Shown one piece after another: positions 58,193-64,000 of a DNA stretch of 64,000 nt. The position numbers and the translations under genes are program-made. The notes under the pieces were generated by a model, which did not search any database, was not told the origin of the DNA, and saw nothing but the letters and a program-made list of their open reading frames with translations. Source of the DNA: Fervidifonticultor_A tertius. GTDB lineage: Bacteria; Sysuimicrobiota; Sysuimicrobiia; Sysuimicrobiales; Humicultoraceae. Location: assembly GCA_031459235.1 (NCBI GenBank), contig JAVKIY010000003.1:16955-80954 (forward strand), in the 5' to 3' direction. Each line of letters begins with the position of its first letter. Position 1 is the first letter of the stretch.

Positions 58193-59398
58193 CTAGCGGG
58201 CCGGCGCCGCGGGAACCTGCACGGATGGTAGCACACGCTCGAGGATCGCGACCGCCTCGTCGATCTCGGCGGGCTGGACGACCAGCGGCGGTGCCAGGCG
58301 GATCGCGGCCGGGCCGACGGCGTTCACGAGTAGGCCGGCCTCGCGGCACTGATCCACGACCGCCGCGGCCTCGCCGCTCACCTCGAGCGCGATCAGCAGC
58401 CCCAGGCCGCGCACGCCCCGGGCGAGGCCACGGTCCACGAGCCGCCGCAGCCCTTCCACCAGCCGCTGACCCATCGCCGCCGCGTGTTCCGACAGGCGCT
58501 GCTCGGCCACAGTCGCCAGGACCGCCAGGGCCGCGGCGGCGGCCAGCGGGTTGCCGCCGAACGTGCTGCCGTGGTCACCCGGCACCAGGGCCATGGCCCG
58601 CTCGGTCGCGAGCACCGCGCCGATCGGCACCCCGCCGCCCAGGCCCTTGGCCACGGTCATCACGTCGGGGCGGATGCCGTAGTGCTCGAAGGCGAAGAGC
58701 CGGCCGGTCCGGCCGATCCCGGTCTGCACCTCGTCGAAGATCAACAGCAGGTCACGCGCGTCGCACCACTCGCGCACGCTGCGGAGGTAGTCGGCCTGCG
58801 CCGGAACCACCCCGCCCTCGCCCTGCACGGGCTCCAGCATGATCGCAACCGTGCGGTCGGTCGTCGCCCCGGGGACGGCGTCCATGTCGTTGTACGGCAC
58901 GGCCACGAACCCGGGCACCAGCGGCGCGAACGCGTCCTGGTATTTGGCCTGCATCGTCGCGGACAGCGCGCCCATCGTCCGGCCGTGGAAAGACTGCTGG
59001 GCGACGATGATCTCATACCGTGGCCGCTCGCCGCGGCGCCCCCAGCGGCGCGCCAGCTTGATGGCCGCCTCGACGGCCTCGGCGCCGCTGTTACAGAAGA
59101 ACGCCCGATCGAAGCCTGAGGCCTCGCAGAGCACGCGCGCCAGTTCGGCCTGCTCGGCGATGTGGAACAGGTTGGAGGTGTGCAGGAGACGCGCGGCCTG
59201 CCGCTGGATCGCGGCGACCAGCGCGGGATGCGCGTGGCCAAGCGCGCTCACCGCGATCCCGGCGATGAAGTCCAGGTAGCGCTTCCCCTCCAGGTCGTAG
59301 AGCCAGACGCCCTGGCCGTGGGAGAACGCGACGGGCGCCCGGCGGTAGGTGGGCATCAGGTACCGGTCGGCCGTGGCGATGACGTCGTCGGTGGTCAT
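58193..59398 (-). CDS. argD: Acetylornithine aminotransferase
   Basis: 401 aa PLP enzyme of fold type I. GVWLYDLEGKRYLDFIAGIAV, GHAHPALVAAIQRQA, FFCNSGAEAVEAAIKLAR, SFHGRTMGALSAT, LLIFDEVQTGIGRTG, and the PLP Lys in VMTVAKGLGGGVPIGAVL near residue 245; GDHGSTFGGNPLAAAAALAV follows. May also serve lysine (succinyl-DAP) synthesis. ATG 59398. Confidence 0.96.
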   Translation of the reverse strand: MTTDDVIATADRYLMPTYRRAPVAFSHGQGVWLYDLEGKRYLDFIAGIAVSALGHAHPALVAAIQRQAARLLHTSNLFHIAEQAELARVLCEASGFDRAFFCNSGAEAVEAAIKLARRWGRRGERPRYEIIVAQQSFHGRTMGALSATMQAKYQDAFAPLVPGFVAVPYNDMDAVPGATTDRTVAIMLEPVQGEGGVVPAQADYLRSVREWCDARDLLLIFDEVQTGIGRTGRLFAFEHYGIRPDVMTVAKGLGGGVPIGAVLATERAMALVPGDHGSTFGGNPLAAAAALAVLATVAEQRLSEHAAAMGQRLVEGLRRLVDRGLARGVRGLGLLIALEVSGEAAAVVDQCREAGLLVNAVGPAAIRLAPPLVVQPAEIDEAVAILERVLPSVQVPAAPAR

Positions 59399-59411
59399 GC
59401 GCGTCCCCTCC

Positions 59412-60329
59412 CTAGCCCGGGGTGATCATCGTGCCGATGCCTTCTTCGGTGAACAGCTCCACCAGCAGCGCGTGCGGCGCGTCCGTACCGATGATGTGGG
59501 CGCTGGGCACGCCGCGGTCGATCGCGTCCAGGCAGGCCTCGACCTTCGGGATCATCCCGCGCGAGACCACGCCGTCGGCGACGAGCCGCCGCGCCTCGGC
59601 GGCCGTCAGGCTCGAGAGCAGGCGCGGCGCGCCGTCGGCGACCTGCATCACGCCCGGTACGTCGGTCAGGATGATCAGCTTGCTCGCGCCCAGCGCCGCG
59701 GCCAGCGCGCCCGCCGCGTGGTCGGCGTTCAGGTTGAGGCTCTCGCCGCCCTCGCCGACGCCCACCGACGCGATCACCGGCACGTGCCCGGTGGCGCTCA
59801 CCGTCTGCACGATCTGCGGCCGCACCTCGACGACCTCGCCCACCAGCCCCAACTCGGCGGGCTCGCGCAGCCGCCGGGCCTGCAGCAGCCCCGCATCCTT
59901 CCCCGAGAGGCCCACGGCGCTCCCGCCCGCGACGCCGATCATCGTGACCAGCGCCTTGTTGGCGCGGCCCGCGAGCACCATCTCGACGATCTCCATCGTC
60001 TCCGCGTCGGTGACCCGCAGGCCGCCCAGGAAGTGGCTCTCCTTGCCCACCCGCTCGAGCATCCGGGTGATCTCCGGCCCGCCGCCGTGGACGAGCACCG
60101 GATCCACGCCGGCGCGTTTGAGCAGCACCAGGTCCTCGACCACGGTACCCGCGGCGCCGGCTTCGAGCACGCTCCCCCCGTACTTCACCACCACGGTCTT
60201 GCCCCGCCAGGCCGCGGCGTACCGGACCCCCGCGGCGATCAGGCGCGCCTCGGTCGCCGAGTCCGGTCGTGCGACCGCGGGCGCCGGCACCGGAGTCCTG
60301 CGGCCTCGGGACGCCGCGCGCGGGCTCAC
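59412..60329 (-). CDS. argB: Acetylglutamate kinase
   Basis: 305 aa amino-acid kinase. TVVVKYGGSVLEAG, LVHGGGPEITRMLERVGKESHFLGGLRVTD, NLNADHAAGALAAALGASKLIILTDVPGV and GMIPKVEACLDAIDRGVPSAHIIGTDAPHALLVELFTEEGIGTMI (seen in pieces) are diagnostic; the GMIPK and GIGTMI elements carry ATP and NAG contacts. The N-terminal ~30 residues are a charged, Pro/Ala-rich extension; arginine-inhibited hexameric NAGKs also have an N-terminal helix, so feedback inhibition is possible. GTG start overlaps the argJ stop. Confidence 0.96.
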   Translation of the reverse strand: MSPRAASRGRRTPVPAPAVARPDSATEARLIAAGVRYAAAWRGKTVVVKYGGSVLEAGAAGTVVEDLVLLKRAGVDPVLVHGGGPEITRMLERVGKESHFLGGLRVTDAETMEIVEMVLAGRANKALVTMIGVAGGSAVGLSGKDAGLLQARRLREPAELGLVGEVVEVRPQIVQTVSATGHVPVIASVGVGEGGESLNLNADHAAGALAAALGASKLIILTDVPGVMQVADGAPRLLSSLTAAEARRLVADGVVSRGMIPKVEACLDAIDRGVPSAHIIGTDAPHALLVELFTEEGIGTMITPG

Positions 60330-61546
60330 GTCAGGTACCCGCTGTTGATCCGGACGTACGCCTCGCCGAGGTCGCTGGTCCAGCCGGTATACCGCCCCTC
60401 GCCCAGGCCCAGATCGACGGTCACGCGCACCTCCGGCGCGCGGAGCAGGGGCTCGGCAAGCGGGTAGCGCTCGGGCCGGCCCACGCCACCCTCCACCACC
60501 CAGTGCTCGCCGATCGCCACCGCGATCCGGTCCGGGTCCACCGCCGCGCCGCTGCGCCCGGCCGCCGCGACGAGCCGGCCCCAGTTGAGCTCGGCGCCGT
60601 GGAACATCGTCTTGACCAACAGCGAGGTCATGATGGTCCGGGCCGCCAGGCGCGCATCGGCGTCAGACCGCGCACCGGTCACGCGCACCTCCACCACCCG
60701 CGTGGCACCCTCGCCGTCGCGGACGATCAGCGTCGCCAGCCGCGCCGCCACGTCGGTGAGTCCGGCCAGGAACGCCTGGTAACGCTCTCCGTCAGGCGCG
60801 ATCGGGACCAGGCCTGCCGCGCCGCTGGCGAGGACGAAGACGCTGTCGCTCGTGCTCGTGTCGCCGTCCACGCTGATGCAGTTGAACGTGCGGTCGACGG
60901 CGCCGCGCAGCGCGGCCCGCAGGACCGCCGGGTCGAGCGCCGCGTCGGTGGCGATGACCGCGATCATGGTGGCCATGTCCGGGTGGATCATTCCGGCACC
61001 TTTGGCCATGCCGCCGATCGTGATGGTGCCGTCACCCACATCTACCCGCGCCGCCGCGGTCTTGGGGAACGCGTCGGTGGTCATGATCGCGCGCGCGGCC
61101 GCCGCGCTGTCGGACCCGAGTGCCGCGACCAGCGCCGGCACCGCGGCGACGATGCGGTCCACCGGGAGCGGTCGGCCGATGACCCCGGTGCTGGCGCCGA
61201 GCACGAGCGCCTCGTCGATCCCCAGCGCCACGGCCACCGCCGCGGTCATCGCGCGCGCGTCGTCGTACCCACGCGCGCCCACGCAGGCGTTCGCGTTACC
61301 GCTGTTGATGACGACGGCCTGCGCCCGACCTGCGGCGCGCAGCTTCGCCTCGTTGAGCACCACCGGCGCGGCGCGCGTCGCGATCTGGGTGAACATGCCC
61401 GCCGCCGCGGCCGGTCGATCGGCGACCACCAGCGCCAGGTCGGGGGCTTGCGACTTGATGCCGCAGTGGATGCCCGCGGCACGAAATCCCCGGGGACTGG
61501 TCACCCCGCCGTCGATCGGCGTCACCCGACTCGACGCGACGGCCAT
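60326..61546 (-). CDS. argJ: Bifunctional ornithine acetyltransferase / N-acetylglutamate synthase
   Basis: 406 aa self-cleaving Ntn-type enzyme that recycles the acetyl group. GFRAAGIHCGIKSQAPDLAL at the start, AQAVVINSGNANACVG, STGVIGRPLPVDRI, and the autocleavage site AKGAGMIHPDMATM with cleavage between Ala192 and Thr193. ATG 61546 has GGAGGTGG upstream and lies 16 nt after the argC stop. Whether it is bifunctional or only transfers acetyl groups cannot be read from the sequence. Confidence 0.96.
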   Translation of the reverse strand: MAVASSRVTPIDGGVTSPRGFRAAGIHCGIKSQAPDLALVVADRPAAAAGMFTQIATRAAPVVLNEAKLRAAGRAQAVVINSGNANACVGARGYDDARAMTAAVAVALGIDEALVLGASTGVIGRPLPVDRIVAAVPALVAALGSDSAAAARAIMTTDAFPKTAAARVDVGDGTITIGGMAKGAGMIHPDMATMIAVIATDAALDPAVLRAALRGAVDRTFNCISVDGDTSTSDSVFVLASGAAGLVPIAPDGERYQAFLAGLTDVAARLATLIVRDGEGATRVVEVRVTGARSDADARLAARTIMTSLLVKTMFHGAELNWGRLVAAAGRSGAAVDPDRIAVAIGEHWVVEGGVGRPERYPLAEPLLRAPEVRVTVDLGLGEGRYTGWTSDLGEAYVRINSGYLT

Positions 61547-61562
61547 GCCTGCCACCTCCACG

Positions 61563-62597
61563 CTAGGGATAGAGCGGCGCGCCCTCAAGCCCGCAGCGCT
61601 CGGGCAACCCGCACATCAGGTTCATGTTCTGGATCGCCTGACCCGAGGCGCCCTTCACCAGGTTGTCGATCGCCGCCATCGCGATCAGCAGACGCGCGCG
61701 CGCGTCCACGCGCACCGCGACGTCGCAGTAGTTCGAGCCGAAGGTCGCCTTCGTCTGCGGCAGACCGCCGGCCAGCACGCGCACGAACGGCTCCTGTGCG
61801 TACGCCTCTCGGAGCACCCCCTCGGCCTCGGCCGCGGTCAGCCCGTGGGCGAGCCGCATGTAGACCGTGGTCAGAATGCCGCGCGTCATCGGGATCAGAT
61901 GCGGGACGAAGGTCACCGTCACCGGCGCCCCGGCCAGCGCGGCGAGCTCCTGCTCGATCTCAGGCGCGTGGCGGTGCGCGGCCACATTGTAGGGCCTGAC
62001 GTTCTCGTTCACCTCGGAGAAGTGCGTGCCCGCGGAGACGCCGCGGCCCGCCCCGGAGACGCCCGACTTCGCGTCCACCACGATGCCGTCGCGCTCAACG
62101 ACGCCAGTGCGGACGAACGGCGCCGCCGCGATCAGCGCCGCCGTGGGATAGCAGCCCGGATTGCCGACGATGCGCGCGGCGCGGATCGCCTCGCGGTGGA
62201 GCTCGGGCTGCCCGTAGACCGCCTCGGCGAGCAGCCCCGGGGCGGCGTGCTCGGCGCGGTACCAGGCCGCGTAGGTCGCTGGGTCGCGGAAGCGGAAGTC
62301 GGCTCCCAGGTCGACGATCTTCACGCGCGGGCCCAGCGCGGGCGCCATCGTCATCGGCACGCCGTTGGGCAGCGCGAAGAACACCACGTCCGAGTCCGCG
62401 GCGATCGCCGCCGGGTCGGCCTCCTCCGTGGCGTGGGGGACGATGCCGCGCAGGTTCGGGAAAACCTCGCCGTAGGGCTCGCCCTTGCGCGTCTCCGCGG
62501 TCAGGTGGACGAGCGTGCAGTCAGGGTGCGCGGCGAGCAGGCGCACCAGCTCGCCGCCACCGTACCCGGACGCCCCGACGACGCTCACGCGGACCAT
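61563..62597 (-). CDS. argC: N-acetyl-gamma-glutamyl-phosphate reductase
   Basis: 344 aa NADPH-dependent reductase. VRVSVVGASGYGGGELVRLL is the Rossmann start, DVVFFALPNGVPM, VYGQPELHREAIRAARIVGNPGCYPTAALI with the catalytic Cys, KSGVSGAGRGVS, NENVRPYNVAAHRHAPEIEQEL and FVPHLIPMTRGILTTVYM. ATG 62597 matches the family start and lies 6 nt after the -10 box, so the mRNA is predicted leaderless; an ATG at 62612 would be inside the promoter. First gene of argCJBDGH-argR. Confidence 0.96.
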   Translation of the reverse strand: MVRVSVVGASGYGGGELVRLLAAHPDCTLVHLTAETRKGEPYGEVFPNLRGIVPHATEEADPAAIAADSDVVFFALPNGVPMTMAPALGPRVKIVDLGADFRFRDPATYAAWYRAEHAAPGLLAEAVYGQPELHREAIRAARIVGNPGCYPTAALIAAAPFVRTGVVERDGIVVDAKSGVSGAGRGVSAGTHFSEVNENVRPYNVAAHRHAPEIEQELAALAGAPVTVTFVPHLIPMTRGILTTVYMRLAHGLTAAEAEGVLREAYAQEPFVRVLAGGLPQTKATFGSNYCDVAVRVDARARLLIAMAAIDNLVKGASGQAIQNMNLMCGLPERCGLEGAPLYP

Positions 62598-62632
62598 AGA
62601 ATAATCATACATCTAATTGCATGGAAATGCAA
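62598..62632 (-). promoter_or_regulatory. argC promoter with two ARG boxes
   Basis: On the minus strand -35 TTGCAT (62627-62632), 17-bp spacer, -10 TATGAT (62604-62609). Box 1 TTGCATTTCCATGCAA (62617-62632) is a perfect palindrome fitting TGNATWWWWATNCA except for CC within the W tract, and covers the -35. Box 2 TGTATGATTATTCT (62598-62611) is a weaker match over the -10 and start. Centres are 20 bp apart, as in known tandem ARG boxes bound by an ArgR hexamer. Confidence 0.8.
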
Positions 62633-62637
62633 CCGGG

Positions 62638-63363
62638 CTAGGAACGGGGCCGCAGGAGCCGCTCATAGAGGAGGATGGCGGCGCAGACCGCGCCCGCCGT
62701 CTCGGTGCGCAGCAGGCGGGGCCCCAGCGAGACGGTCTGCCCGCCCGCGGCGCGCGCGGCGGCGACATCGGCGGCGGCCAGCCCGCCCTCGGGCCCGATC
62801 AGCACGGCCGCGGCCTGGAACGTCGTGCCGGCAATGAGCGCGCCGATCGGCCGGGGCTCCTCTTCCCAGGGGACCACGAAGAGGTCCACCGGGCCGAGAT
62901 CGGCCAGCGCCTCCGCGAGCGGTCGCGCCGGGCGTACCTCGGGTGGGTCCGTGCGGCCGCACTGCCGGGCCGCCTCCCGGGCGACGCGCATCCAGCGGGC
63001 GACGCGCGCCGCGCCCGGGGGCGGCAGCGAGCGCGCGGTAAGGACGGGCCAGATCGCGGTGATGCCGACCTCGGTGGCCGTACGAACGATGAGGTCCATC
63101 TTCGGACCGCGCGGCAGCCCCTGGAGCAGCGTGACCGCGACCTCACGCACCGCGGGCAGGCGCGGCCCGACCACCCGCGCCGTGACCGCCTCGCCGAGCG
63201 CCACGACCTCAACCTCGACCTCCTGCCGGCCGTCGAACGCGCGCAGACGTGTGCCGGGCCGCAGGCGCAGCACCGTGGCGATGTGCCGTGACTCACGCGG
63301 CCCGAACGTCACGCTCTCGCCGTCGAGGCCCGGCGGGGCGACGTAGAATCGCCGCGCGCTCAC
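62638..63363 (-). CDS. rsmE: 16S rRNA (uracil-1498-N3)-methyltransferase RsmE
   Basis: 241 aa SPOUT methyltransferase. The PUA-like N-terminus RRFYVAPPGLDGESVTFGPRESRHIATVLRLRPG, then LLQGLPRGPKMDLIVRTATEVG, EAARQCGRTDPPEVRPARPL, and the trefoil-knot SAM site LIGPEGGLAAADVAAARAAG followed by VSLGPRLLRTETAGAVCAAIL. GTG 63363 overlaps the prmA stop (GTGA), the usual prmA-rsmE pairing. Complete. Confidence 0.96.
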   Translation of the reverse strand: MSARRFYVAPPGLDGESVTFGPRESRHIATVLRLRPGTRLRAFDGRQEVEVEVVALGEAVTARVVGPRLPAVREVAVTLLQGLPRGPKMDLIVRTATEVGITAIWPVLTARSLPPPGAARVARWMRVAREAARQCGRTDPPEVRPARPLAEALADLGPVDLFVVPWEEEPRPIGALIAGTTFQAAAVLIGPEGGLAAADVAAARAAGGQTVSLGPRLLRTETAGAVCAAILLYERLLRPRS

Positions 63364-64000
63364 GCCCGTGCCGCGTGCATCGCGCACCAGCCCCTCCGCC
63401 GCACGATCCTGCGCACGCGCAGGCCCCCCGCGCGCAACGCGCGTGCGACGCCGGGGGCGTCCGCAGCCCCAAACCCGCTGACGACGAGCCGGCCCCGCGG
63501 CGCCAGCCGCCGCGCCGCGGCCGCCGCCAGGGCCGCGATCGCCGGCGCCGTCAGGTTCGCCACGATCAGGTCGGCGCGCAGACGCACGCCGGCGAGACCC
63601 TCGGCCGCGCGCACGCGCACGCGGCGGGCCACGCGGTTGGCGGCGACGTTGGCCCGCGCGACGCGCACCGCGACGGGATCGGTGTCGGTGGCGACGACGC
63701 GGCGCGCGCCGAGCCGGGCCGAGGCGATCGCCAGGACACCGGAGCCCGTGCCGACGTCGATGACGGCGTCCCCCTCGGTAACGTAGCGGCCCACGGCGTC
63801 GAGGCACAGGCGCGTCGTGGCGTGCTCGCCGCTGCCGAAGGCGAGCCCGGGGTCGATGCGCACCGTCGCGCGGCGCGCCGGCAGGCGGCCGCGCCACCAC
63901 GACGGCGCCACGACGACGCGCCCGGCGATCACGGGGCGCGTGCGGTCCACCCAACCGCGCGCCCAGGCGGCGTCGTCGCGCGCGCGCACCGCGACCCGCG
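63360..64000 (-). CDS. prmA: Ribosomal protein L11 methyltransferase, 5' end beyond window
   Basis: SAM-dependent methylation of L11. The visible C-terminal ~212 residues hold WVDRTRPVIAGRVVVAPSW, IDPGLAFGSGEHATTRLCLDAV (PrmA hallmark), motif I VIDVGTGSGVLAIASARLG, VVATDTDPVAVRVARANVAAN and LIVANLTAPAIAALA. The frame remains open to the right edge, so the N-terminal substrate-recognition domain (about 80 aa) is outside. Unusually Arg-rich for the family. Confidence 0.92.
   Translation of the reverse strand, partial: RVAVRARDDAAWARGWVDRTRPVIAGRVVVAPSWWRGRLPARRATVRIDPGLAFGSGEHATTRLCLDAVGRYVTEGDAVIDVGTGSGVLAIASARLGARRVVATDTDPVAVRVARANVAANRVARRVRVRAAEGLAGVRLRADLIVANLTAPAIAALAAAAARRLAPRGRLVVSGFGAADAPGVARALRAGGLRVRRIVRRRGWCAMHAARA

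Noticed and set aside
1..64000. CRISPR arrays, insertion sequences, prophage or integrated elements
   Set aside because: No regularly spaced repeats, transposase, integrase or phage genes were seen.

Overview
The window is a very GC-rich, gene-dense bacterial chromosome segment. From about 8.3 kb to the right edge every supported gene lies on the minus strand, with many 1-17 nt stop/start overlaps. The gene set (HisZ plus short HisG, a YerC/TrpR-like regulator, a T-box before glyQS, SpoVS, CsaB with DUF5693, a PgpH-type 7TM-HD protein, ArgR, GlnRS beside GltX) points to a deep, Firmicutes-like Terrabacteria lineage, such as the Armatimonadota / Sysuimicrobiota (CSP1-3) / Limnochordia neighbourhood. 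The placement is inferred from gene content only; no rRNA gene is present.

Layout. 1-2.3 kb: yerC, then hisZ-hisG with a palindromic operator candidate. 2.4-8.3 kb (plus strand): XRE-TPR regulator from a leaderless promoter, glnS, and a two-gene unit of a Clp-like AAA+ protein with a dead second ATPase ring plus a YbjN/CesT-like protein. 8.3-18.3 kb: accessory region with a MoaD-like/Asp-box protein pair, DGPF (YCII), PNPOx-like, DHFR-like, two-domain VOC and DUF1428 genes, a broken DoxX gene, and a large ATPase-TPR protein coupled to a secreted phosphoesterase. 18.5-26.4 kb: tRNA-Gln(CUG), gltX, prs, spoVS, csaB-DUF5693-DUF2993, and prfB with its programmed frameshift. 26.5-32.5 kb: lnt, secA, an unknown gene, hpf. 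32.6-43 kb: hppA, dgt, ppdK, T-box-glyQ-glyS, a small membrane protein, recO. 43-51.4 kb: tandem mgtE genes, cdd, DUF502, a HlyC/CorC protein, DUF1850 and a fused TRAP permease. 51-64 kb: dgkA, ybeY, pgpH, phoH, argR, argHGDBJC with a doubled ARG box over the argC promoter, then rsmE and a 5'-truncated prmA.

How it fits together. Most of the window is housekeeping: two aminoacyl-tRNA synthetases for Glu/Gln, glycyl-tRNA synthetase under T-box control, translation termination and hibernation, secretion and lipoprotein modification, PPi/PEP metabolism, and arginine and histidine biosynthesis with their likely regulators encoded locally. Recurrent themes are leaderless transcripts (the XRE-TPR gene, prfB, argC) and start/stop overlaps. 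These mostly use GTGA or ATGA, and in two genes apparently CTGA. No CRISPR array, prophage, insertion sequence or rRNA operon was seen. The strongest candidate for something undescribed is the pseudo-Clp/YbjN-like pair at 5.67-8.33 kb.
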